Below, in pieces: positions 1-6,076 of a stretch of DNA of 11,053 nucleotides (positions are counted from its first letter, which is position 1; each line of letters opens with the position of its first letter). The notes beneath the pieces were generated by a model. The model had not been told where the DNA came from, did not search any database, and saw only the letters and a program-made list of their open reading frames with translations. The translations under genes were made by a program, and so were the position numbers. Source of the DNA: Deltaproteobacteria bacterium (GTDB taxonomy: Bacteria > Desulfobacterota > Syntrophia > Syntrophales > UBA2192); NCBI GenBank assembly GCA_026388445.1, contig JAPLJU010000290.1, forward strand, positions 1 through 11,053, read 5' to 3'.

Positions 1-83
1 CAGGCTACTTTTTATAAGCCATTTAAACATATAATGTTTTTTTGCATTAAATTAGAAAGAAAAAAGTAGCCTGTCCCCTTTTT
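1..83. repeat. Inverted-repeat element, copy 1 (left arm cut by the window edge)
   Basis: CAGGCTACTTTTT at 1-13 is the exact reverse complement of 61-73. The right arm continues through TGTCCCC and a T run to about 83, so the missing left arm should start some 10-15 bases before the window. The AT-rich loop (14-60) is about 47 nt. The right arm with its inner flank (TTAGAAAG) matches the reverse complement of the left half of the copy at 1658-1759, so the two copies are oppositely oriented. It ends about 12 bases before the Shine-Dalgarno of the next gene, where a promoter would be expected. It could be a MITE- or REP-like mobile repeat, or a terminator of an upstream gene. No transposase is in the window. 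Confidence 0.8.
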
Positions 84-105
84 AAAAAGTCTATAAGGAG
101 GAGGC

Positions 106-1071
106 ATGAAGGTAAAGGAGATCAAGGCGAAGAATTTGAAAACGAAAAAGTTCATCGATAATCAGGTGAATGAGATCCGAAAGGCCGTGGGGAAGGGGAT
201 CGCCATCAGTGCGCTTTCCGGCGGCGTGGACTCCTCGGTCGTGACGGCCCTGGCCCACCGGGCCCTCGGCAGGAGGCTCAAGACCTATTTCATTGACAAC
301 GGCATCATGCGGAAGGACGAGCCGAAGGAGGTGGCCGCCCTCTTCAAAAAGATGGGCATCCCCGTCACGATCATCAACGCCCGGAAACAGTTTTTCGGTG
401 CCATGAAAGGGATCACCGACCCTGAGCAGAAGCGGGAGGCCATCACCCAGACTTTCTACAAGAAAGTCTTTCGCGATCTCATCCTGAAAAGCAAAGCCAC
501 GTTTCTTCTCCAGGGGACCATTCTCACGGATGTCGAGGAGACCGCGGCCGGGATCAAACGCCAGCACAACGTCTTCGAGCAGATCGGAATCGATCCGAAG
601 AAGGCCTTCGGTTACAGGATCATCGAGCCTCTTGTTCAGCTCCGCAAAGACGGTGTGAGAAAAGTCGGCATGGCCCTGGGCCTTCCCAAATCCCTCTTCG
701 ATCGCATCCCTTTCCCGGGTCCGGCTCTTGCCGCACGTGTCATCGGCGAGGCCACACCGAGGAGAATCGAACTCGTCCGTCAGGCCACGTCCATCGTGGA
801 AAAAGAACTCAAGGGGATAAAAGCCTTTCAGTACATGGCCATCATGCATGAGGACCGGGTGACGGGTATGCGCAAGGGCAGGCGTGATTTCGGGATGCAG
901 GTAGAGATCCGCTGCTGGGAAAGCATCGACGCGAGGAAGGCGACACCCACAAGGCTCCCCTACGTAAAACTAGAGAAAATCGCCTCACGGATCCTAGACG
1001 AGGTTCCCGGTGTCGTGAGTGTGACCTACAATATAGCGACCAAACCGCCGTCAACCATCGAAGCGGTCTAA
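106..1071 (+). CDS. GMP-synthase-like ATP pyrophosphatase (stand-alone GuaA C-terminal part, no glutaminase domain)
   Basis: This 321-residue protein matches the ATP-pyrophosphatase and dimerisation domains of GMP synthase, which adenylylates XMP and aminates it to GMP in the cytoplasm. It has the PP-loop SGGVDSS (38-44), IDNGIMRKDE (63-72), a D-x-x-E pair (D142, E145), FPGPALAARVIGE (203-215) and the C-terminal KPPSTIE (313-319). The glutamine amidotransferase domain of ordinary GuaA (about 510-525 aa) is absent; length is like archaeal GuaA subunit B. Several usually invariant places differ from the family as I remember it: IKSHHN is IKRQHN (150-155), the SVGVMGD loop is VTGMRKG (252-258), and the terminal IEWE is IEAV. 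The start ATG has a good AAGGAGG at 95-101. It may be a GuaAb working with a separate glutaminase, an ammonia-dependent enzyme, or a paralog with another substrate. Fold assignment is firm; the exact reaction is not. Confidence 0.85.
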   Translation: MKVKEIKAKNLKTKKFIDNQVNEIRKAVGKGIAISALSGGVDSSVVTALAHRALGRRLKTYFIDNGIMRKDEPKEVAALFKKMGIPVTIINARKQFFGAMKGITDPEQKREAITQTFYKKVFRDLILKSKATFLLQGTILTDVEETAAGIKRQHNVFEQIGIDPKKAFGYRIIEPLVQLRKDGVRKVGMALGLPKSLFDRIPFPGPALAARVIGEATPRRIELVRQATSIVEKELKGIKAFQYMAIMHEDRVTGMRKGRRDFGMQVEIRCWESIDARKATPTRLPYVKLEKIASRILDEVPGVVSVTYNIATKPPSTIEAV

Positions 1072-1074
1072 AAA

Positions 1075-1155
1075 ATAGTGGTGAGTGAGGAGTGGTTAGT
1101 TGTGAGCAAAATAATATTGCATAAGGCACTAATCACTGATTACTAATCACTAGTT
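1075..1155. repeat. Imperfect inverted repeat built on (GTGATTAGT)n-type units
   Basis: The gap after the GMP-synthase-like gene holds a degenerate GTGAGTGAGGAGTGGTTAGT (1081-1100) facing ACTAATCACT-GATT-ACTAATCACT (about 1128-1151). The right side contains a direct repeat of ACTAATCACT, and the two sides are roughly complementary. The unit is unrelated to the element at 1-83 and 1658-1759. I infer a small intergenic mobile or slipped repeat. It separates the two plus-strand genes, so they may not be one tight operon. Confidence 0.6.
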
Positions 1156-1216
1156 CCGGGGTCCTTGCAACTGGACATTTTTAAACGGCCTGTAAAAGAA
1201 AGTCTTTTTAAAAGCG

Positions 1217-1234
1217 GCTGCACCCGGTGCCAGC
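1217..1234 (+). promoter_or_regulatory. Possible small hairpin before the ribosome binding site of the membrane-protein gene
   Basis: Bases 1217-1234 can pair as GCTGCA with TGCCAGC around a CCCGG loop, with one bulged base. This lies directly before the AAAGGAGG Shine-Dalgarno at 1237-1244. It might tune translation, but a stem this short arises easily by chance and matches no known riboswitch. Confidence 0.15.
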
Positions 1235-1251
1235 GGAAAGGAGGATTTCTT

Positions 1252-1659
1252 GTGAAGAACCTGGCAAAGAATATGTCCCTCGTCTTCGCGGCGGGCTGTC
1301 TGGGCGGGCTTGCAAACAGTATCTTCATATGGCTCTTCGCCGAACTGGGGATCATGTCGGCCTTCAACGTCAGGATCGGCGCACCCATGACACCCCCATG
1401 GCTTTACCCGCGCATCGTCTGGGGCGGGATCTGGGGACTCCTCTTTCTGATGCCCCTGACAAAGCAAAATACTTTCTTGAGGGGACTCATCTTCAGTCTC
1501 GGCCCGACGCTGGTTCAGCTCTTCGTTATCTTCCCTTACAGGCTGAACAAGGGGATGATGGGCATCGATCTGGGGATCTGGACGCCTCTTTTCGTTGTAT
1601 TCTTCAATGCCATCTGGGGGTGGACAACGGCACTCTGGCTTAAGTGGACGGGGAAATAA
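1252..1659 (+). CDS. Small membrane protein of unknown function, about four transmembrane helices
   Basis: The 135-residue product is strongly hydrophobic. Likely membrane segments lie near residues 8-28, 48-66, 73-92 and 103-129, with short charged loops (RIG, TKQN, YRLNKG) and a basic C-terminal tail (LKWTGK). The GTG start at 1252 is chosen because AAAGGAGG (1237-1244) stands 7 bases before it. An in-frame TTG at 1165 would add 29 soluble residues but has no ribosome binding site and an atypical N-terminus. I recognise no family. The protein has two GW-type motifs (WGGIWG, IWGW) and no obvious catalytic residues. The stop codon falls inside the left arm of the repeat at 1658-1759. The gene lies between two repeats with no clear functional partner, and no promoter could be assigned. 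Confidence 0.7.
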   Translation: MKNLAKNMSLVFAAGCLGGLANSIFIWLFAELGIMSAFNVRIGAPMTPPWLYPRIVWGGIWGLLFLMPLTKQNTFLRGLIFSLGPTLVQLFVIFPYRLNKGMMGIDLGIWTPLFVVFFNAIWGWTTALWLKWTGK

Positions 1660-1759
1660 AGAAAAAAGGGGACAGGCTACTTTTTCTTTCTAAATTTTCG
1701 GGTCAAAATTAAAAAAATTTCAGTGATTTAAAAAAAGTAGCCTGTCCCCTTTTTTCTTT
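1658..1759. repeat. Inverted-repeat element, copy 2 (perfect 28-bp arms)
   Basis: Arms 1658-1685 and 1732-1759 are perfect reverse complements of 28 bp with the core GGGGACAGGCTACTTTTT, separated by an AT-rich 46-nt loop. The left-arm side continues as CTTTCTAAATTT, which resembles the reverse complement of the inner right flank of copy 1. The element fills the space between two convergent genes. Its left arm overlaps the TAA of the upstream gene and its right arm ends 2 bases before the TAA of the minus-strand gene. It is probably a member of a dispersed repeat family, of MITE or REP/RAYT type. Confidence 0.9.
1658..1759. terminator. Probable bidirectional terminator formed by the repeat
   Basis: The symmetric hairpin carries an A tract on the entry side and a T run on the exit side in both directions (CCCCTTTTTT on each strand). 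It lies exactly between two convergent genes, so a transcript from either side would fold into it just after its stop codon. The termination role is inferred from structure and position. Confidence 0.5.
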
Positions 1760-1761
1760 CA

Positions 1762-2121
1762 TTATTCAATGGCCGGGATATCAACCTGCTCCCAGTCGAT
1801 AACCCACCGGCTCTGGGGTTCTCCCTCCAGCCTCACCCTCACGAGGTAGGGTAGGCTGGTATCTATTTCCTCGATGAGCATTTCCTGTATCCGGTCCGTT
1901 GCCGATATTCGCCCCGCATCCAGAAGGGATTTCGTGACCTTCAGGATATGCTTTCTGTCCCCCATCATGAGGGTGTCAAAAAAAAGCCGGGCATCCACGG
2001 AAGACAAAAAAAGCAGGGATTTCTCCGCGAGGTAGTACTCGGTGCGAGCCTGCGCGGAAGGCCATGCGTAAAGGATCAAGAGTATGGTCAGAGCGACGAT
2101 GAGTCCGGCTCGTTTCGCCAT
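1762..2121 (-). CDS. Small exported protein of unknown function
   Basis: From the ATG at 2121 the product is 119 residues. It begins with a typical Sec signal peptide: MAKR, a hydrophobic core (residues 5-19), and the cleavage motif SAQA after residue 25. The mature part is about 94 residues, mixed acidic and basic, with helical stretches (LAEKSLLFLSS, HILKVTKSLLDAGRI) and a C-terminal piece that looks like beta strands (YLVRVRLEG, RWVIDWEQV). It has no cysteines and no known motif. A GTG at 2154 would add 11 proline-rich residues, but this would place the signal core unusually late and lacks a good ribosome binding site; AAAGAGAG upstream of the ATG is weak. It is probably periplasmic. A weak sigma28-like promoter match lies upstream, hinting at but not proving a link to motility genes. 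Confidence 0.65.
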   Translation of the reverse strand: MAKRAGLIVALTILLILYAWPSAQARTEYYLAEKSLLFLSSVDARLFFDTLMMGDRKHILKVTKSLLDAGRISATDRIQEMLIEEIDTSLPYLVRVRLEGEPQSRWVIDWEQVDIPAIE

Positions 2122-2164
2122 AGGCGGGTCTCTCTTTGGGGGTGCTGGGGTCACTATGATCCAT

Positions 2165-2191
2165 AGATCGAACCGCCAGCCTTAAACTTGA
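2165..2191 (-). promoter_or_regulatory. Weak sigma28 (FliA)-like promoter match
   Basis: Read on the minus strand, TCAAGTTT (2191-2184), an 11-base spacer and TTCGATCT (2172-2165) match the FliA consensus TAAAGTTT-N11-GCCGATAA at 7 of 8 and 4 of 8 positions, including the CGAT core. A start near 2158 would leave a leader of about 37 nt before the ATG at 2121. The spacer carries one arm of an inverted repeat (CTGGCGG 2199-2205 and CCGCCAG 2173-2179), which could instead be an operator or a hairpin. Confidence 0.25.
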
Positions 2192-2315
2192 GCATATTCT
2201 GGCGGGAGGCCTGATGCCTAATGAAGTTTTTAGAGAAAGAAAGAAGGGGGCTTCAGGGCAGGGATGCGGAGCCGAAAAATTGACGTCGGTGACGGGGAGC
2301 ATGGAATTTCTCCAG

Positions 2316-3692
2316 CTATCTCGTCATCACGAGCCGCTGCTCCTCTTGCGGGACGTACCACTTGATGAAATTGTAGTTGATACCGAGCGGGGGGATCGTT
2401 GCGTCAAAGCGCCCCTTGTTGATGAATTCGTTGACAAAAGCGGCCCATTCGAGGGTCCGGATCTTGACCTGCATCCCGACTTCGGCAAGCTGCTTCTGGA
2501 TGATCTCCGCCGTTTTCGCCCTGATTTCATTCCCCTGGTTTGTGACGATCTCAAAGGTAAAGGGCTGGCCGCTCCGGTCCAGGATGCCGTCACCATCCGT
2601 GTCCCTCCAGCCTGCGTCGGCCAGAAGCGTCCGGGCCTGTTGCGGATCGTAGGGGTACTTTTTGACGTCGGGGTTGTGTGCCCAGGTCCCGGGTTTATAG
2701 GGCCCCGTGGCCGGTTTTCCATAACCGAGGAGGATGCCCTCAATGATGGCATCCTTGTTGATCGCGTAGGAGATGGCCTGGCGGATCCTCCTGTCCGCAA
2801 AAAGAGGGTTTCTCAGGTTGTAACCGAGATAGGTATAGGCGAAGGAGAGATACCGGTACTTGTTGAAGTTTTTTTTGAAGAAGGGATTTTCCGTCTGCCG
2901 GGTGTACTGAAGCGGTGTGAGGTTCATCATGTCGATGCCCTTGGCCCGGAGCTCCAGGAACATGGTAGCCATGTCGGGGATGATTCGGAGAATGAAGCCG
3001 TCGATATAGGGCCTTCCCTCGAAATATTCGGGGTTCGAGACGAGAACGATCTTCTGTCCCGTGCCCCACTCCCTGAAGATGTACGGGCCCGTGCCGACGG
3101 GGTGGCGGGCCAGTGGGCTTTTGGTGATGTCTTTCCCCTCGAGGAGATGCTTCGGCATTATGGCGGCGCCCCAGCTCATGAGGGCCGGGGCAAAGGGTTT
3201 GTCGTAGGTGACCCGGAAGGTGTGGGGATCAACGACCTCGGCCTTCTTGACTTTCAGGAAATCGCCGGAATAGGCCGTCGGCGTTTTCGGGTCGATGGTG
3301 ACTTTATATGTGTAAAGGGCATCATCGGCCGTGAAGGGGTGGCCGTCGTGCCACTTCACACCTTTCCGGAGATGGAAGGTAATGATCAACCCGTCGGGGG
3401 TAACGTCCCAGGATTCAGCCAAATCGCCGATAATCCGGATGTCCTTGTCGTACTTCACGAGGCCATTGTAACAGAGGGCGCCGATGCTGTGCGAGGTGCT
3501 GTCCGTGGAGAGCATCGGGATGAGGTTGCTCGCATCCCCGATGGAACCCTCGACCATGATGTCGCCATAGGCAGGCCGGGTTGAGGCGGGCGAGTCTTGA
3601 CCGGCGGGGCCGCTTTCTTTTTCGGCGCAACCCCACACGAGGATGAGTGCAAAGACCGCAGCGATAATGGCTAATTCAGATATTCTTTTCAT
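2316..3692 (-). CDS. Peptide/solute-binding lipoprotein, SBP family 5 (DppA/OppA type), internally shortened
   Basis: This is a periplasmic substrate-binding lipoprotein of ABC importers for peptides or similar solutes. From the ATG at 3692 (458 aa) it has a lipoprotein signal (MKRISEL, hydrophobic core, VWGC with Cys22). Family-5 features follow: LAESWDVTPDGLIITFHLRK, VKWHDGHPFTADD, HPVGTGPYIFREW, RRIRQAISYAINKD and a DTDGDGILD loop (from about 364). An ATG at 3746 would add 18 residues; neither start has a clear Shine-Dalgarno, and the shorter form has the better signal peptide. Members of this family usually have about 520-550 residues. Here FDAT (429-432) runs directly into PPLGINYNFIKWYVP (from 434). 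I recall the latter as the C-terminal end of relatives, normally some 75-85 residues further on, so an in-frame deletion is likely. No permease or ATPase gene is adjacent. Whether it folds and works is open. Confidence 0.85.
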   Translation of the reverse strand: MKRISELAIIAAVFALILVWGCAEKESGPAGQDSPASTRPAYGDIMVEGSIGDASNLIPMLSTDSTSHSIGALCYNGLVKYDKDIRIIGDLAESWDVTPDGLIITFHLRKGVKWHDGHPFTADDALYTYKVTIDPKTPTAYSGDFLKVKKAEVVDPHTFRVTYDKPFAPALMSWGAAIMPKHLLEGKDITKSPLARHPVGTGPYIFREWGTGQKIVLVSNPEYFEGRPYIDGFILRIIPDMATMFLELRAKGIDMMNLTPLQYTRQTENPFFKKNFNKYRYLSFAYTYLGYNLRNPLFADRRIRQAISYAINKDAIIEGILLGYGKPATGPYKPGTWAHNPDVKKYPYDPQQARTLLADAGWRDTDGDGILDRSGQPFTFEIVTNQGNEIRAKTAEIIQKQLAEVGMQVKIRTLEWAAFVNEFINKGRFDATIPPLGINYNFIKWYVPQEEQRLVMTR

Positions 3693-3748
3693 TGCGAGTG
3701 GTCTGATGGGAATCGTGCTTTTGATCAGGCCTTGACGCTTTTTCATTT

Positions 3749-3773
3749 CTGCCGCTCACTGGGGATGCGGCAG
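3749..3773. promoter_or_regulatory. Perfect 7-bp hairpin upstream of the binding-protein gene
   Basis: CTGCCGC (3749-3755) and GCGGCAG (3767-3773) pair perfectly around an 11-nt loop. On the minus strand the hairpin ends 2 bases before the alternative ATG at 3746, where a ribosome would bind; this argues for the ATG at 3692. No T run follows, so it is not a standard terminator. The rest of the 264-bp gap between lepB and this gene (3693-3956) shows no convincing promoter, RNA gene or coding signal. Confidence 0.3.
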
Positions 3774-3956
3774 GCAAACAGGCGAAGTTTGAGTCTCTGA
3801 GCCTTTCAAGCCCTCTTTTGATCCCTTTTTGGATGGCTTTGAAAATGATCAGGGACATGCGGCCCGGCTTCTCTTGTCGTGGATTTCAGAAAAAGTTGAA
3901 CGGATCGCTGGGCTGGATGACCGGGAAAGCAGACCCTGAGGCCCGGGCGGGATGTC

Positions 3957-4574
3957 CTACTCGAGCATTTTCCCGATCCTGCTCCACCGGGGGTTGAAGT
4001 CATCACTGTCCCAGGACCAGTAGATGATGAAGGCCTTGCCGATCACATCCTCGAGCCTCACGAACCCCCAGAAGCGGCTGTCGTAACTCTGATCCCTGTT
4101 GTCGCCCATGACGAAGATTGTCCCCTCCGGGACTTTGACGGGTCCGAAATTATCGCGCGGCTGTATGGATTTCGGGAAGATGACCTCTTCATTGTTAACG
4201 GCGTAAGGATCACTGATGGCGGTGCCATTCACAAAGACTTTTTTGTTCCTGATTTCAACGACGTCGCCGCCCACGCCGATAACCCTCTTGATGAAGTCCT
4301 TGGACTGGTCCACGGGATATATGAAGACGGCGATGTCACCGCGATTGGGTTCCCCCGTGGGAATCAGCGTTTTCCTGAGATAGGGAATCTTGACGCCGTA
4401 AGAGAGTTTATTGACCAGGATGTGATCCCCGATCTCCAGTGTGGGCTTCATTGAACCCGAGGGGATCTTGAAGGCCTGGACAATGAAGGTCCGGATGAAG
4501 ACGGCGATGAGAATGGCGATGACGATCGCCTCAGCGTATTCTTTGATTTTGGATGGCTTTTTGATGGTGTCCAT
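3957..4574 (-). CDS. lepB: Signal peptidase I
   Basis: This inner-membrane serine/lysine-dyad protease cuts signal peptides from proteins exported by Sec or Tat. The 205-residue product has one N-terminal membrane helix (13-33), then the catalytic serine box IPSGSMKPTL (38-46, Ser41), the catalytic lysine in FIKRVIGVGGD (Lys96), and the GDNRDQSYDSRFWG box (157-170). This is a short S26 form, close to those of Gram-positive bacteria and many deltaproteobacteria; E. coli LepB is much longer with two membrane helices. The ATG at 4574 is preceded by TGAGGA. It starts 5 bases after the DUF456 gene and so is probably co-transcribed with the Sec genes upstream. No clear terminator follows. All catalytic residues are present and it should be active. 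Confidence 0.95.
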   Translation of the reverse strand: MDTIKKPSKIKEYAEAIVIAILIAVFIRTFIVQAFKIPSGSMKPTLEIGDHILVNKLSYGVKIPYLRKTLIPTGEPNRGDIAVFIYPVDQSKDFIKRVIGVGGDVVEIRNKKVFVNGTAISDPYAVNNEEVIFPKSIQPRDNFGPVKVPEGTIFVMGDNRDQSYDSRFWGFVRLEDVIGKAFIIYWSWDSDDFNPRWSRIGKMLE

Positions 4575-4579
4575 AATCC

Positions 4580-5092
4580 TCAGGAATAAATTTTCATTAA
4601 GGCAATCACGATCATCGTGACGGCGCAGAACCCCTTGGCGACGACGCCGGCCAGCCTTCCCAGAAGCGCGCCGTAACTTGCCCGCGCAGCCGGCTTGAGT
4701 TTCCGTTGCGCCGCGTACTCCGCGAGGAAAGCCCCGGCGAAGGCCCCGATAAATGAGCCGACAATGATGCCCAATCCCAGCAGGAGTGGCGTCATCACCG
4801 CAGCTCCGATGATGCCGCCGACGACGGACGCAATGATTCCTTTCCTGGAGGCCCCCAGCCTCTGCGCACCGGCCATGCCCAGGAAGAACTCGAGCGACTC
4901 TGCCACGAGGGTGATCAAAACGAGAATGAGAATCGTCCCGAAGCCGATCTTGGAAAAACCCGTGGCAAGGGCATAGATAATCACCGCGATTAAAATCATC
5001 ACGGTACCCGGCAAACCAAAAATGATAAGAAAGAGTCCCGCAAAAAGCGTGAGGATGAATAACGTCAGACCTATGGCTTCGATGGGTGACAA
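4580..5092 (-). CDS. DUF456 family membrane protein
   Basis: The 170-residue product is a multi-pass membrane protein of the DUF456 family, whose function is unknown. It shows the family pattern: an N-terminal hydrophobic pair with FGLPGTVMILIAVIIYALATGF (25-46), an acidic residue in the next helix (AESLEFFLG), then GAQRLGASRKGIIASVVGGIIGA and a glycine-rich GSFIGAFAGAFLAEY segment, ending in a last helix (VAKGFCAVTMIVIALM). Some glycine-rich parts look like glycine-zipper segments. The start is TTG at 5092, directly after the secF TAG and in the same frame. AGGAAG inside the last secF codons is the only ribosome binding site, which suggests coupled translation. The next ATG would delete the first membrane helix. 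Position between secF and lepB suggests co-expression with export genes, but no role can be inferred from this. Confidence 0.85.
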   Translation of the reverse strand: MSPIEAIGLTLFILTLFAGLFLIIFGLPGTVMILIAVIIYALATGFSKIGFGTILILVLITLVAESLEFFLGMAGAQRLGASRKGIIASVVGGIIGAAVMTPLLLGLGIIVGSFIGAFAGAFLAEYAAQRKLKPAARASYGALLGRLAGVVAKGFCAVTMIVIALMKIYS

Positions 5093-6016
5093 CTACTTCT
5101 TCCTTCGTCCCCTTGACGGAAAATAGCGTTCCATGGCCAGAACAAAGGGGCTGGCAATGAAGACCGTTGAGTAGACTCCCGCGATCGTGCCCACGAACAT
5201 CGTAAAGGCGAAGTCGAAGATGACCGGCCCGCCGAGAGCGAGAAGGGCGGCCAGAACGAGAAACACTGTGAAGGACGTCAGAATGGTCCGGCTCAGGGTC
5301 TGGTTGACGCTGACGTTCACGATCTCCCGCAGATCGCCCTTGACATTCTTACGCAGGTTTTCCCTTATTCTGTCGAAAATGACAATGGTGTCGTTGATAG
5401 AAAAACCGATGATGGTCAAAAGTGCCGCCACCGTGTTCAGGGTGAATTCCATGTTCAGAAGGGAAAGAACGCTCACCGTGACCAGGACGTCGTGAACCAG
5501 GGCGAGAATGCCCCCCACGGCGTAGCGCCACTCAAAACGGATCCCGACGTAGATGAGCATGGCGATCCAGGCTAAAGCAAGCGCCATAATGGCCTTCTGG
5601 GTCAGGTCCTTGCCGATCTTGGGACCCACGGTTTCGATTCGCCTCACTTCGTAGGAACCCTGGCCGAAGATCGACGTGAGGGCGCTTTCGATCCTGTCTG
5701 AGAACTCCTTGAGGTCGATCCCTGCCTCGGCCGTCCTGATGAGATATTCGTTGCTGTCCCGGGCACCGAACTGCTGGATGAAACAGTTCTCGATCTTTGC
5801 ACCTTCCAGGGCCGACCGGATCCGGTCTACAGAGGATTCCTTCTGGAATTTGAGTTGAATCAGTGCGCCGCCGGCGAAATCTACGCCCAGGTTCAACCCC
5901 CCGTGATAAATAATCGACGCCGCACCGATCAAGATCAATACCAGGGAGCCGATGACGGCCATTTTCATCTTGCTGGCAAAGTCGAATTTCGTGTCCGATC
6001 GAATGAATTCCAACAT
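5093..6016 (-). CDS. secF: Protein translocase subunit SecF
   Basis: SecF pairs with SecD and YajC in the inner membrane and helps pull proteins through SecYEG using the proton gradient. The 307-residue product has the usual plan: a first membrane helix (17-37), GVDFAGG (44-50), a periplasmic domain, VGPKIGKDL before the second helix, and a C-terminal bundle of five helices with IGFSINDTIVIFDRIRENLR and the final FAFTMFVGTIAGVYSTVFIASP. Length is normal. The ATG at 6016 has GGGGA about 7 bases upstream, and 60 bases separate it from secD. The stop codon touches the TTG start of the DUF456 gene. Confidence 0.97.
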   Translation of the reverse strand: MLEFIRSDTKFDFASKMKMAVIGSLVLILIGAASIIYHGGLNLGVDFAGGALIQLKFQKESSVDRIRSALEGAKIENCFIQQFGARDSNEYLIRTAEAGIDLKEFSDRIESALTSIFGQGSYEVRRIETVGPKIGKDLTQKAIMALALAWIAMLIYVGIRFEWRYAVGGILALVHDVLVTVSVLSLLNMEFTLNTVAALLTIIGFSINDTIVIFDRIRENLRKNVKGDLREIVNVSVNQTLSRTILTSFTVFLVLAALLALGGPVIFDFAFTMFVGTIAGVYSTVFIASPFVLAMERYFPSRGRRKK

Positions 6017-6076
6017 TTTTTTCCCCGTGTCCGTCCCGTGAGTGTCCTGCCCTTTTCAGAGCCCGGACGGTGCTTC

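Noticed and set aside
91..849. Minus-strand frame opposite the GMP-synthase-like gene
   Set aside because: It is the complement of a conserved enzyme and has a low-complexity D/G/L-rich product typical of antisense frames.
1..1759. CRISPR array from the repeated GGGGACAGGCTACTTTTT units
   Set aside because: The units are inverted pairs separated by AT-rich loops and by 1.6 kb, not direct repeats with regular spacers, and no cas genes are present.
2270..2315. Possible terminator after the binding-protein gene (CGTC-acc-GACG then TCAATTTTT on the minus strand)
   Set aside because: The stem is only 4 bp, too weak to call.
2214..3584. Long plus-strand open frame opposite the binding-protein gene (456 codons)
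   Set aside because: It is antisense to a clear family-5 binding protein, its composition is rich in G, D and V as expected from GC-rich codon shadow, and it has no recognisable motif or good ribosome binding site.
3676..3858. Minus-strand frame of 60 codons between lepB and the binding-protein gene
   Set aside because: It runs into the binding-protein start in another frame, is basic and disordered, and lacks a ribosome binding site; treated as non-coding.
3829..4561. Shared 14-base string TTTTGGATGGCTTT in the lepB downstream region and at the lepB start
   Set aside because: Only a short match with no extended similarity on either side; best explained by chance.
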